Shown: one piece after another, positions 21,474 through 33,964 of the stretch | Numbering within the stretch: position 1 is the first letter of the stretch | How the letters are laid out: each line of letters begins with the position of its first letter | Source: Cryphonectria parasitica EP155 | Lineage: Eukaryota; Ascomycota; Sordariomycetes; Diaporthales; Cryphonectriaceae | Reading direction: 5' to 3' | Assembly (NCBI RefSeq): GCF_011745365.1 | Contig: NW_024468909.1 | Coordinates: 1,922,001-1,986,000, forward strand | Length of the DNA: 64,000 nt | Notes under the pieces: generated by a model | What the model was told of the DNA's origin: nothing | Seen by the model: the letters and a program-made list of their open reading frames with translations, nothing else | Database searches by the model: none | Position numbers and translations under genes: made by a program

Positions 21474-24400
21474 ATGCCGCTCGCAGAACATGAGCTCCGC
21501 CCCGCGGAGTTGGTGACTGACCATCTGGAGACGCCATCTCTGGACGATCGAATCTATCGCGTCATCCGGCTCCCAAACCAGCTTGAGGCGCTGATAGTTC
21601 ACGATGCTAAGACTGACAAAGCCAGTGCGGCCATGGATGTCAATGTGGGAAACTTCAGTGACGATGCGGACATGCCAGGCATGGCGCACGCTGTCGAGCA
21701 TGTAAGCCGCGTATCCCCCCTCCCCCCTTTGCTGAGTCAAAATTTACATACTGACCTTCAATAAGCTTTTGTTTATGGGCACCAAGAAGTACCCGGAGGA
21801 AAATGCCTACAACCAGTACCTCTCTGCTCACTCTGGCTCATCCAACGCGTACACCGCGGCAACGTCAACCAACTACTACTTTGAGGTTGGAAGCCGACCA
21901 AGTGATGACCAGGAACCATCTGCCACGAACCCTTCGCCTCTGAAGGGTGGTCTCGACCGATTCGCACAGTTCTTCATTGAGCCGCTGTTTCTCGAGTCAA
22001 CGCTCGACCGCGAGCTTCGCGCTGTGGATTCTGAAAATAAGAAGAATCTTCAGAGCGACACGTGGCGGCTCAACCAGCTTGAGAAATCTCTGTCCAACCC
22101 TGCACACCCCTACTGCTATTTCTCCACGGGTAGTCTTGACACCCTGAAGACGAAACCGGAGGCTCGAGGAATCAATGTGAGGCAGAAATTCATTGAATTT
22201 CATGAGAAGCATTACTCTGCCAACCGGATGAAGCTCGTGGTTCTAGGACGAGAGCCTCTGGAGCTTCTAGAAGCCTGGGTTGTGGAATACTTCTCGGGCA
22301 TCGAAGACAAGAACCTAGAACCCAATAGGTGGTTGGATGCGCCGCCGTTGGGACCTGAGCAGCTTGCTACGCAGATCTTCGCAAAGCCAGTCATGGACTC
22401 CAGAGAACTGGGCCTTTGTTTCCCATTTCCAGACGAAAACGAGCTCTTTGAGTCGCTGCCTAGTAGATATATCAGCCACTTGATAGGGCATGAAGGTCCT
22501 GGCAGCATCATGTCTTACATCAAGGGCAAGGGCTGGGCAAATGGTCTGAGCGCTGGAGCCTACCCAGTGTGCCCCGGATCCCCTGGAATGTTTGAATGCC
22601 AAATTCGACTCACCGAAGAGGTAAATCACACTCTTACACCGTCCGGCTTTTGTCTCAGTGCTGATCATGTTGCGACAGGGTTTGAAAAACTACCGCGAGA
22701 TTGTGAAGGTATTCTTCCAATATGTCGCTTTGCTGCGTGAGACCAAGCCACAGGAGTGGATCTGGGAGGAACAGAAGGGTATGGCGGATGTGGACTTTAA
22801 GTTCAAACAGAAAACCCCAGCGAGCCGCTTCACGAGCAAGATTAGCGCCGTCATGCAGAAGCCTTTGCCCCGAGAATGGCTGCTTAGCGGCACCAGCCGT
22901 TTGAGAAGGTTTGACCCCAAGGCTATTCGCGAGGGCATAGACTGCCTGCGTCCGGAAAACCTCCGGATCTGCATTGTGTCCCGTGACTATCCAGGAAAAT
23001 GGGATAAGAAGGAACAGTGGTATGGAACGGAGTATGCCTCTGAGAAGATTCCAGATGATTTCCTTGAGGAGATAAAGAAGGCTGGCTCGAGCACCGCTGC
23101 GGACCGAATTTCGAACCTGCACATGCCCCACAAGAACCAGTTCATACCTACCAAGCTTGAGGTGGAAAAGAAAGAGGTCAAGGAGCCTGCGGTCGCGCCA
23201 AAGCTGGTCAGGAATGACGGCATGGCGCGTACGTGGTACAAGAAGGACGACCAATTCTGGGTGCCCAAGGCGAATTTGATTGTCAGCTGCAAGAGTCCGG
23301 TAATATACGCATCAGCTGAGAATGCTGTCAAAGCGAGGGTTTTTACGGACCTTGTTCGGGATGCGCTGGAGGAATATTCGTACGATGCAGAGTTGGCGGG
23401 TCTGCAGTACCACGTCTCACTGGATTCTCGGGGACTATTCCTCGAGGTCGGTGGGTACAACGACAAACTCCCGGTGCTGCTCGAACAGGTGCTCAAGACG
23501 ATGAGAGATCTGGAGATTAAGGAAGACCGGTTCGCAATCATCAAGGAACGTGTGAGCAGAGCGTACCGGAACTGGGCTCTACAACAGCCATTCCATCAGG
23601 TGGGAGAGTACACCTACTGGCTGACCACGGAGCACGACTTCACAGTCGAAGAGTTTGCCGCCGAGCTACCAATCGTTACGTGCGAGTCGACCAGAACTTT
23701 CCAGAAAGAATTGCTCTCGCAACTCCACATTGAAGCTGTGGTGCACGGCAATGTGTACAAGGAAGACGCTCTCAGGCTTACAGACATGCTAGAGCAGAGG
23801 CTGAAGACACGCCCGTTGCCAAAAACGCAATGGCCAATCTGGCGCTCGTTTCTGTTCCCACCTGGCTCAAACTATGTGTTCAAAAAGACCCTGGGAGATC
23901 CTGCCAATGTCAACCATTGCATTGAGTACTTCCTATTCGTGGGTGAAAAGCACGAACACATGCTCCGATCCAAGGTCATGCTACTGGGCCAGATCCTTCA
24001 CGAGCCCGCTTTCGACCAGCTTCGGACAAAGGAGCAGCTGGGCTACATTGTGTTCAGCGGCATGAAGACCAGCGCGACAACGTTGGGTTTCCGCTTCATC
24101 ATTCAGAGTGAGAAGACGACACAATATCTAGAGACCAGGATCGAAAGCTTCCTGACCGCCTCCGCGGAGACGCTGAGGACGATGAGCGATTCAGACTTTG
24201 AGGGCCACAAGCGCAGTGTTGTCATTAAGCTCCTCGAGAAGACGAAGAATCTTGACGAGGAGACCAACCGCCTCTGGGGCCAGGTATCTAATGAATACTA
24301 CGACTTTGACCTGCGTGAGTTGGACACAAAATACTCCATTGCGAACTGACTCTCTGACTGGGCAAGCTAACAAATATATGGGAAACAGCACAAAAGGCAG

Positions 24401-24915
24401 CCAGCCAAGTCAAGCAGCTGACCAAGCAGGAGATGGTGGATTTCTTCGATCATTACATCAGCCCGACATCGCCAGCCCGCGCCAAGCTCTCTGTTTGGAT
24501 GGTCGCGCAGGCGACTAGTGATGTGTCGACCAAGCAGATCTCGGAGCTTGTCAAGACACTCGATCTCGATTCCTCGGAGCGTGAGTCCCAGGCGGCCACG
24601 GATCTGCAGGCGCGGCTAAGCGCAGCGGGTCACGACGAGGAGAAGGAGGTGGAAGGTCTCAAGGAGTACCTCTTGCACGATCTCAAGGTTGCCGAGGCCA
24701 AGATCGACGCTGCGGTAGAGGTGTGGAGAAAGCTGTCACCCACGGCTGACGGTGTGCAAGGTGCCCACGAGGAGCACAACCCGCCGTCGCTGAACGGGAC
24801 GACCATCAGCTTCATTGAGGACCCGAGAGACTTCAAGGCCCGGCTGCCCGTCAGCGCGGGCGCAAGGCCAGTCAAGGACCTGACGGAGTACGAGGAGCTA
24901 GATCCGAAGCTCTAA
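21474..24915 (+). CDS. STE23: M16 metallopeptidase, insulysin / Ste23 (a-factor processing) type
   Basis: Zinc endopeptidase of the insulin-degrading-enzyme family; yeast Ste23 trims a-factor precursor. Exons 21474-21701, 21766-22620, 22679-24314 and 24389-24915, 1081 aa. The inverted zinc motif HAVEH (His72, Glu75, His76) is split by intron 1 exactly after the second His. The third ligand is most likely Glu166 in AVDSENKKN, about 90 residues on; the usual gap is near 77, and the extra residues form a Pro/Ser-rich insert at about 119-136. IRLPNQLEALIVHDAKTDKA, VNVGNFSD and EHLLFMGTKKYP are family blocks; the inactive C-terminal halves are present (DQLRTKEQLGYIVFSG). The start is the first ATG in this frame, but open frame continues upstream with a possible mitochondrial-type sequence. 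Confidence 0.92.
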
Positions 24916-26494
24916 GTCGCAGATCGCCCATCAGGGAAGTTCTTGTGGGTGGATGTACTACAGAATGATGGTCAGATATGTGCACGCTCTTGTATGAAGA
25001 ACGGTGATCTACTCAGCACCAGGCGCTGTCTTGCATGATGTGAATAGTGATCATTGCAGAATCTGTCAACCTTATTTGATTATCCCATAGAACAGACAGT
25101 AAACGAGAACAGACGTTGTTTCAACAATGCTGAGTATTAGACAGAGTGCTATCATAGATACTCTTGACCCAATATGTTGATTCTTGCAATTGAAAATCAG
25201 ATTTGCTAACTTGTACCATAGCAACTGTAGTCGCAGTACGACGGTATCGGTACTTAGTAGAAAGTACATAGTGTATAGTAGGTGGGAAGCATCGGTTTGA
25301 ATCGGAGTAAAATTGGTGGATGTGTAGTGGCATGGGGCCCTCTAAAGGTAAGGTTAGCACGGGCTTACTATAGTACATGCTGCATGGCTAGCTGAAGGCC
25401 TTGGCTCCCGCAGGTATTGCACCTGCATCTAATGGAAGGCATTTCTATGTTCTACGTATTATGTACATAGTAGTACTGGGAAGGCCGCGGGTGTAAGAGT
25501 TTTTACTCAGAAGCCCCACGCCCCCAAGTACCCCAATAGCCCTGAATTCGCGTGTGGGTACTTGACTCTGGGGGCGCTGGCCGGCAACCTATACTTTTTT
25601 AATTTTTACCCCCCCCCCCCCAACTTTAGCTGCTAACCTTTTTTTTTTCTTTCCCTTTTTTTTCTTTCTTCCCTCCCCCCTCCCTCCCCCCTATGGAAGA
25701 GCAATTACGACGTCAATAACTTTCGCCGCCTTTTCCACCCCATCAAAACCACGAGGTTGCTCCTTTCTCAAAACCAACAATCACTCGTCATTGGGTTTCT
25801 TGCAATTGCACACCGCATATTTCATGGTTGCAGGTACGTCAATAATCAGCCCTAATGGTATTTGGCCCTTGCTGCCTGCCTCCCTTGTACCCTTCACCCC
25901 TAGGCCGGGCTGTGAGGGTTGCACGTACCAAGTACTCCTCCCCCCCTCCTTCGATTGCCATTCCTCCAGGCACCCAGTGTCTCTCGTTATCCCTCAACCC
26001 CCCTCACCCCCTCCATTCACAGCGTGGACAGGCTGGGACCACCACCTTACTGTCTCCCGTCATTACACGCCTACTGACGAACAAAGTTCACTTTGCAACC
26101 TTGTGACAGCAGGTGTGCTTTCTCTTCCTCACACACACAAGCCCCTTGTCCTGACTCTCCTTGTCTTTATTTTTGTTTTGCATTGCCAGACTGGTGTTGG
26201 TGTTGATGCTAAATGTTGCATTTGCACTTCAGAGTGATTTGATTTTCCTTTGACTTGATTCGTTGTCAACCTACAAGACATTCTGCAACTTTGCATTCTT
26301 CATCCAACATTGATTGCTTATTGATCAGATTTCAGCATTCAGCAGCGCGTTGAGACCCCGACCCAATTTCGGACCCCCTCCCTCCTCCTCCTCCTCTCTT
26401 TCAAAACCCTCCAGCGTGCCTCCTCTAATTTGGCATCCTGGAGCTGCGCGGGCAGCTCCCTTTCACCACGTCTTCCACTATCAAGAAGCGGAAG
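24916..26494. other. 1.6-kb intergenic region and leader of the deubiquitinase gene
   Basis: No gene supported. GTAC-containing words cluster at about 25230-25290, 25370-25380 and 25440-25480. A C13 tract (25609-25621) and long T/C runs (25638-25692) introduce a pyrimidine-rich stretch that continues to the ATG, as expected of promoter and leader. Confidence 0.55.
25609..25621. repeat. Poly-C tract (13 C)
   Basis: C13 followed by T8 and mixed C/T runs in the promoter side of the deubiquitinase gene. Confidence 0.9.
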
Positions 26495-29400
26495 ATGTCA
26501 CGTCCTGAGGAGTTGCCACGGTCTGCATCACCTCTGAAGCGTCGCGCCGGGAGCGCGGCGCCCGACGACAATCAAGATGCGACCAAGGATGTCGACATGC
26601 TCTCCCTCCCTGCCGCCGCCGGCGGCAATCAGGACGCGCCGATAGTAGATGGCCCCCCGGTCGAGGGCGTTGAGGAGGCCGTGCAAGAGGGCAATATCGA
26701 CTCGCCCCAGGATGATGCATCGATCACCGCACAAGCCGACGGCAACGAAGAAGACATTCCTGACCTGGTTGGTCTGGACATGGACCGAGCCAGTGTGGAG
26801 GACACGCAGCCAGGATCAGACATCGGGGAGAGTATCCTGTTGAGAGACGGCTCTGGTGGTGATTACCTCTCAGAGAAGGACCCTGTGGGGGCGGCAGAAG
26901 TCCAAAAGGGCCAGAGCTCTGGAGACAGTCGGGCGCAGATCGAGAACGGCTCCCGTGCCGCCAACACAGACGAAACCGCCGACCTAGACTCCAAGATGCT
27001 AGACGCTGCTGCAACAAATGCCACCGCCAACGGTCCTACCAAACTCTGTAGGTCTCTGATCACCCTCACTTCTCTTCATTACTCCACTAATGGATATCTT
27101 GTCTCCAGCCTCCATCCTGGGGACAGCTGTTGACTCCGCAATTGATGGCAAGGGCAAGGGGAACCGAAGTGGTCGCAACGGCCCTGCTCCGTCCTCAATA
27201 GGAACACGCGGTCGACAGGCGAGGTCGGGACGGACGTTGGGCTTGACCGGGCTTGGGAATCTTGGCAACACTTGTTACATGAACTCGGCGCTCCAGTGTA
27301 TCAGGAGTGTTGAGGAGCTCACCAAGTATTTTCTGACCGAGGAGTACGCTGAGGAGCTGAACTACGACAACCCTTTGGGCCACGGCGGGAATGTCGCACG
27401 AGCGTACGCGTATCTCCTGGGCATGATCTACAAGAAGGATTCTCCGCCCAGCTCGGTGACGCCGCGAAATTTCAAGGACACCGTCGGTCGGTATGCGCCT
27501 CAATTTTCCGGCTGGTCGCAGCAGGATACCCAGGAGTTCTTGGGATTCCTGCTCGATGGGCTTCAAGAGGATCTGTCCCGGGTCAAGAAGAAGCCCTATA
27601 TCGAGAAGCCGGATTCGACGGACGATATGGTCGGCAACCAAGAGAAGATTCGCGAGTTGGCTGAGAGGGTTTGGGCCATTCACAAGGCGCGCGATGATTC
27701 GGTCATCGGTGATCTCTTCACTGGACTGTACAAATCAACACTTGTCTGTCCGACTTGCGCCAAGATCAGCATCACCTTCGAGCCATTCACGAACCTGACC
27801 CTCCCGTTGCCACTGCAGAGTTTTTGGACCAGAAAAGTCAAGTACTTCCCATTGAACGACAGGCCAGTCCATGTGCTGGTTGAACTCGACAAGACGGCCA
27901 ACATCCGGGCGTTGAAGGAGTTCCTCTCCCTGCGGGTGGGTGTACCGGTCGAGCGTCTTATTGGAGGGGAGGAATACAAGGACAAGTTCTTCAAGATATA
28001 CGACGACGGCCAGCAAGTGTCAGATGAGATTCAGAAAGACGACGCGCCTGCCTTCTACGAGTTAGAATCCCCTCCGACGAATATCCCAAAGAAGAAGAAA
28101 TCGCACAAGTACTCGTCTTTGCTGAACACTCATGACGACTTGCCCCCGGCAGACGATCCGCTCGCAGAGCAGATGGCACAGAACATGGTGGTGACAGTGT
28201 TGCACAGACTGAATCCCCGGTCGAATAGATCGAACAGCGTCTTGTCAGGGCGATTCCAGGAGCATGTGTCACCGCCGCACTTCATTACACTGAATCCTGA
28301 AGAGGTTTGCTCCCCACAAAGGAGACTCCCGTGGTAGCTCTCATACTGACGTTTCCTGTAGGCCCGCGATGAGGATAGAATTCGCCGCAAGATCCTGGAA
28401 AAGGTTGCCACCTTCACCACGCGCTCTCCATTGTCATACCTGAATGGTGGTGAGCCTGCCGACGCCTCTGACCCCGAACCCTCGCTCATCAATTCCTCTG
28501 ATGCAGGCTCGGATGGTAAGGTCGTGGCAAAGTCTGTGGAAGGCGAAGATGACATTGTGGACGTCAGCATGCAGGATGTGGCCCAGACTCCGTCGGCACA
28601 GCATGACGCGGACAGGTATGCTTCTTCCACACTTCTTGTGTGACTTGTTGACACGCCCAGCAGCTGGCTAACATGGACGGGAAAAGATCGTCAAGCACCC
28701 TCAAGAAGTTCAATACGCAGCGGCCCGAGTGGGTTGATCCAAAGGTGTACCTCGATGGTCAATTACAAAGCCTGTTCGACTTAAGCTTCTTCTCTGAAAG
28801 TTCCGCTATTCCTAGTGGCTGGAGCAGCTTTGGCTCAAGTTCCGACAAGCTTTTTCCAAGACTCGAGTCGAGAAAGCCCCGGCCTCCCACCCCAAGTGAC
28901 GAGGACATGCCAAGTCCGTCTGGTTCCGGGACAGCTTCTGAGGAGAGCAGCACCGACGAGACTCCTGATATAGCACCAGCTCCAGAAGTCTCTACCAGAA
29001 TGCTTGAGGAGTCGAGTGATGATGAGACTTTCCCCGAAGTCACAGTACGTGCATGCCAATACTTTACACATTTTGTGGAAACTGACAAGAACGTTCAGGA
29101 GCTGCCCGTCCGAAATCCAAGACTGGGATTGAAAGGCGGCAAGAAGAAGGGGTACAAGACCTACTCGAAGAAGAACAATAACAAGAGGTTCAATAAGCAA
29201 CAGCATCAACAAAATGCGCGACGGGGATACCGCCAGCAAAATCACAGCACCGGCCTCTTCGATGATGAAGATCCTGAGTGGGGATCTAAGGCCGATGGCG
29301 GCCCCCTGGTCCGTCTCGGCGAGGGCATCGTGGTTGACTGGAACCCAGACTTGTGGGACCAGGTCTTTGGTCCAGATCCCAACAGCGATGACATAAGGCC

Positions 29401-30073
29401 CGAAAAGGCCGCGACATTCTTGCCAGGCTCCATTGAGACGCTCAAAGATGAACAGCTTGAGGCCAAGGTGTATGCCCGTCGGGCCCGCTCTAACAAGGGT
29501 ATTTCCTTGGACGATTGTCTGGCTGAATTCGAGAAGGAAGAAATTCTGTCCGAGGATGACAAATGGTACTGTCCCAAGTGCAAGGAATTTTGTCGGGCGG
29601 CCAAGAAATTCGACCTATGGCATACTCCAGACATCCTGATTGTGCATCTCAAACGGTTCAGCTCGGCAAACCATCGCCGCGACAAGATTGATGTTACTGT
29701 CGACTTTCCGATCGAGGGCCTTGATATATCCAGTCGAGTTCTCAAGAAGGATGATGGCAAAGAAGAGGTGTATGACCTGATCGCTATTGATGACCACATG
29801 GGTGGTCTGGGCGGGGGCCACTACACTGCCTTTGCCAAAAACTTCGAGAATGGTGCATGGTACAAGTATGACGACTCTACAGTATCTCAAGTCCGGGATA
29901 CGTCGAGGATGATCACATCCCACGCATACTTGCTATTCTACCGGCGTCGCAGCGACGGTCCGCTCGGCGGACCGAAGCTGGAAGAAGCCTGTCGCCAGTA
30001 CGCGCGCTTGTTCCACGACGAAGCTGATTCTGATGATGATGAGGCCGTCAGCAACGCCGAGGAGGGAACATAG
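26495..30073 (+). CDS. UBP12: Ubiquitin C-terminal hydrolase, Ubp12/USP15 type, without DUSP domain
   Basis: Cysteine deubiquitinase (peptidase C19). Exons 26495-27047, 27109-28304, 28362-28615, 28687-29044 and 29099-30073, about 1111 aa. The Cys box GLGNLGNTCYMNS has its catalytic Cys at residue 240; QQDTQEFLGFLLDGLQEDLSR follows. Zinc-type CxxC pairs are in VCPTCAK and WYCPKCKEF. The His box is GGLGGGHYTAF (His1028). A long insert between the catalytic halves and an acidic C-terminus (DSDDDEAVSNAEE) fit the Ubp12/USP4/11/15 group. The start MSRPEELPRSASPLKRR resembles that group in related fungi, yet the DUSP and ubiquitin-like region expected between this tail and the Cys box is absent. 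The last intron (29045-29098) is 54 nt and stop-free, so its splicing is uncertain. Confidence 0.88.
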
Positions 30074-30675
30074 ATCCGCTAGCTTCTCAGCACTTGCTGT
30101 CACAGCTCGAGAGCCAAAGGGTGCAGCTGGGCTTCGCACTGGTCCTGCCCTGGCTTGGAGGCCTTAGCAACCTCCTAGACTTTCGTTTCTTGAGATCGAG
30201 GACGGCTATATAGCATCGTCAAGGCCTTTCACCATCAATCCCCCCCTGATTGATGTCGGGCGTAGACACCGTTTCTATCCAAACGCTACTGCGACATTCT
30301 CCTTGTTCATGTCAAGGAATGTTTCTTTCCAGTCACGTTCACGAAGGGAGCGCACCGGGCGGCTGGGGGAGGAGAAAAAGAAGAAGGAAAAAAAATTAAT
30401 TTGCATGGTGAGTAGAACGGGCAACGACTTGAGCTTTTGGCATTATTGGACTGGCTACTCGTAAGGAAGGACACTTCATGGTGAAGCGCAGGTCATCGAA
30501 CGACTCGGTGATGATCGCTAGCAGCTTCCATTCACGCACCCAAAACAAAATAAATGAGATTATGAAGAGACGGTGATAGAACTTTTTCTAGAGGAACTTG
30601 CATCTCGCACATAGAGGAAATGGCATGTATAAGACATACATGCGAAGTATATCCATACCAGTGTCATCGTCACTT

Positions 30676-30711
<36 letters not shown>
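30676..30711. repeat. (CT)n microsatellite
   Basis: About 17 uninterrupted CT units, followed by further CT-rich sequence to 30755. Confidence 0.95.
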
Positions 30712-30714
<3 letters not shown>

Positions 30715-31009
30715 CATTTGATGTTGGGTGTACTCTTTCTCTCTCTTTCTCTCTGGCCTACGCTAATCATAATTTCTGATCCACCCTCGCTCAGGACCTC
30801 TGAAACCCACTGCCAGTAAAAGACAGAGATGCTTATACGAACGGGGACGCCGAGATCCTCACGATCTTGTGAGAAAGCTCGGTGAACCCTCCCGAGGATA
30901 CCCCAGTTATGCTTTTAAAAGTCCTGCGCGATAACTTAGGGGGAGAAGGGGGTGGGGTGGCGCGCGAAAGGAACAGACGAAGAAGAAGAAAACCCCAATC
31001 CAGAGGCAA

Positions 31010-31036
31010 AGAAGAAGAAGAAGAAGAAGAAGAAGA
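31010..31036. repeat. (GAA)n microsatellite
   Basis: About nine AAG/GAA units running into an A8 tract. Confidence 0.92.
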
Positions 31037-31479
31037 AAAAAAACAGGCAGAAACAAAGGTAAAAGTTACCTGGGAAGATGATGCACTTGACTTGAACAAG
31101 AAAATTTTGAGGAGGCCGGAAAAGCTGAGTTGAGCAAGTTCATTTTCATAAAGACGAGACGAGGCTGGACTGGGGTAGCCCACCTCTGGACAACCCCTTG
31201 ATTGTTCAAACATACCATGTAGTGCTATTATGCTACACACTTTTACACCTTCCAAGGGGCCCCTATATCCCCACCGGCCAGCGGTCCAGAACAATCTGGC
31301 ATGTTGTGGGCTCTCCTCTTCTTTTTCTCACTCTCGGTCTCTTTTCTCTCGTTCTCGTATACGCACGCCGTCCGCTTGAGGTTGGTGTTACACAACCGCC
31401 CCAGCCCCCCAAGCATGGGCATGCTATAACGCAACGCGCGTGCGTCGGAAAGTGACCATATCTCATTGGAGCCGCCGCG

Positions 31480-31493
31480 CCCCCCCCCCCCCC
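31480..31493. repeat. Poly-C tract (14 C)
   Basis: C14 after a gccgccgcg stretch. Confidence 0.92.
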
Positions 31494-33061
31494 TTCACTC
31501 CTAACCAGTCTAGAGCTTTGGCTGGTCTCTTGTCTTTTGTGTACATATCCGTGTCTTTTTCTTCTCCTTCAGCCCTCTCGCCCGACTATTACAGACCGGA
31601 ACGCAGCTGTGTGTGTGCTTCGGGAATTCCGGCCCACGAGAATTCTCCTTGAACTAAGGGGGGCCGGCCGGGGAAAGAGATGCGCTACTGGGCGTTTTGG
31701 CAAGACCGGTCCGCAGCCTCCCCTTGAGTCAAAAAGGAGACCAGACAAGCCACCCCGCGTCTTTTCAGCCGCGAGCAGCATGTCTCATAGTTTCCTGAGC
31801 GGAAGGCATGCACGTTTGTGTCCGAGATTCCGAGATCCAGCACCGGTGAAGTTCCGGAGCAGGGGAATTTCCTAGAAATGACGTGTGTTGTCTTGCAGGG
31901 TGTCAAAGAAAGAGAGTTTAAAAACAATGACTCTGTTCAGTTGAGCACGAGGTCCTGCGCGGAGTGCGCCGAGGGAGGGGATCTGGACCCTCAAGAGCCT
32001 CTGGCGGCGAATTCTAGCCCCCCACGAGGCCTGAGCTTAAGTGCAGCCCCAACAACTGAGTTTGATCGTCAAAGACTGCATCGATTCGGGCTGACTCGAG
32101 CACCGTGATGTTGTGTGAGAAAAGTAATCATCTCTGGGAGGCTACGTCATGCATGGTCTTGGAGACAATGGGATGGGCTGCGGAGGAAAGAGAGCAGTTG
32201 CGAAAAGAGTCAGATATTGTCCCATTCCGCTGTGGGAAGTGTGCGAACGCCCATATTGTAAGAAGTATACTGTAGATATTGTGTGCGCGTGTGTAATTCA
32301 CGAATCAGTTCATTTGAGACACAACGCGCCAAGGGGGTATCCAAATCGGGAGGGCTTATCAGTTCGAGGTCCAGCCCAAAGGACATGCCATGGTGCAGAT
32401 CCGACGTGGCTGTCCTCATGCTGTCGAGCCCATGACGATAGTGAACTCCTGCTGATACCATGTAGTATGTGTGACTTAAATGCCCCCCTCGTTTGCCTGA
32501 TGCTACCGTGTGCATCATAGTGCAGTATTTTTTCCAGGCCTCCCATGCTCTTATGTGGCGATTATGTGCGCATAACATGCCCTGCCCAGAGGCACGTGTG
32601 ATTGACAAGATGTACTGTGACCAAAAGCGGATCCTCTTCCAACCGTCTTTGAATGGTTCACCGAATTCTGCTTCCTTGCCAGGGAGAGCAGGAGGAGAAG
32701 GAGAAGGAGACATGATGCACGAGGCACGAGACGTCGGCGACAACTTCTTTAAAGGCACGAGATCGTGCGAAATGTGGGTAAAGACATGGATCCGGAGCTT
32801 ATTCTGCAATGTATCGACTCGAAAGACCAATGAGTGACAGAGGATCCAAAATAGCTCGGGGAGGCTTCTGCACAGATTCCTCGGGGGCCGGCACGGCAGT
32901 CGACGTCGGCTGGCGGATTTTCGCGCCAAGCACGTGTGGACGAACCAGAACACAAGCAGGATAGGCCAGAGGACGGCTACGCCACCTGGCGCGAAGGGTG
33001 ATCGACATGATAATTGACTTTCGGACGGCGTAGATGGTGTCCAAAACCTTGTGCAAGTTAA

Positions 33062-33062
<1 letters not shown>

Positions 33063-33096
<34 letters not shown>
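33063..33096. repeat. (CA)n microsatellite
   Basis: About 17 CA units, extended by imperfect acacaccc sequence to about 33112. Confidence 0.95.
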
Positions 33097-33097
<1 letters not shown>

Positions 33098-33768
33098 CAC
33101 ACACCCACACCCAGCTTGCAGCACCTAAGATCCGGGATATCGTGCAGCGATATTTGTAGACATGCTTCGGGCTATGCCTGAAGTGGGAGTCTGGGACAGG
33201 TCAATTGACAGAGGCTGGAGCAGGACGTCGGAGGGGAAGAGACCAGGGGGGGGGATGTGGTTCGTTCGACCGGTAGTTGAGGCAAAGGTATCATCGGACG
33301 TATCGATGAGACAAGACGTTTGGCACCCCGTACGGCGCTCCGATACCCGTTCAAGGTGCCGTCGCCGGATGTTCTCTGCAGCCGGATAAGACGGCCCTGC
33401 AGCTGCCGAGCGATACGTGCGTGTGGTGGCCTCGAAATGAAAGCTGCAAGCTATCAGCTGTCAGATGAGGCGGGAAGGTGTGGGTGGGTTTTTTGAGCTA
33501 TCAGTGCCCAATAAGTATCATGGGCATGGGCGCCAGGACACAACTTTCGGACTGCATGTGCCTCATGGATAGCATCTGTAAGTCATGAAAGCCGCATACC
33601 CGAAATAAGACAAGCTAGTCCAGGGATACAGGCAGCAGCGTTGGCAACGAGCCTCGAGCCTCGAGCCTCACCAAGTGGTTTGTGCTAGTTCATGGCGAAA
33701 GGGCACCCCTCAACGATCGTCGAGCGTGGAGGGCTGGCATGTGCCTCGAGGTCTATACTCACCAGGTT

Positions 33769-33781
33769 CCCCCCCCCCCCC
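33769..33781. repeat. Poly-C tract (13 C)
   Basis: C13 just upstream of the small open frame at 33806. Confidence 0.9.
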
Positions 33782-33805
33782 TGTACTGCTGAGCAACTAG
33801 GAGAG

Positions 33806-33964
33806 ATGCAGACCAAGCTTGACTTCTTGTCCTTTGCTGTGTACTACCACGTGAACGTCAAGGCAATCGGGATGCTGGATGAAGCAGGTCGTCTGTCTCT
33901 GAGTGCCCATTTGGCTGAATTGAACGCGGTTCTTGGGCATCTTGATCAGGAAGGTCGCGGATGA
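33806..33964 (+). CDS. Small hypothetical ORF (52 aa), doubtful
   Basis: ATG-started frame of 52 codons (MQTKLDFLSFAVYYHVNVKA... to HLDQEGRG, TGA). It reads like a short amphipathic helical protein, and its codon choice is closer to the window's genes than that of other ORFs in the 30-40 kb region. The frame is open further upstream across the poly-C run. No family recognised; it could be a remnant or chance. Confidence 0.15.
   Translation: MQTKLDFLSFAVYYHVNVKAIGMLDEAGRLSLSAHLAELNAVLGHLDQEGRG

Noticed and set aside
32210..32953. 247-codon minus-strand ORF in the repeat-rich region
   Set aside because: No recognisable domain, odd composition (His, Arg, Ser), no intron or family signal, and it lies among low-complexity sequence.
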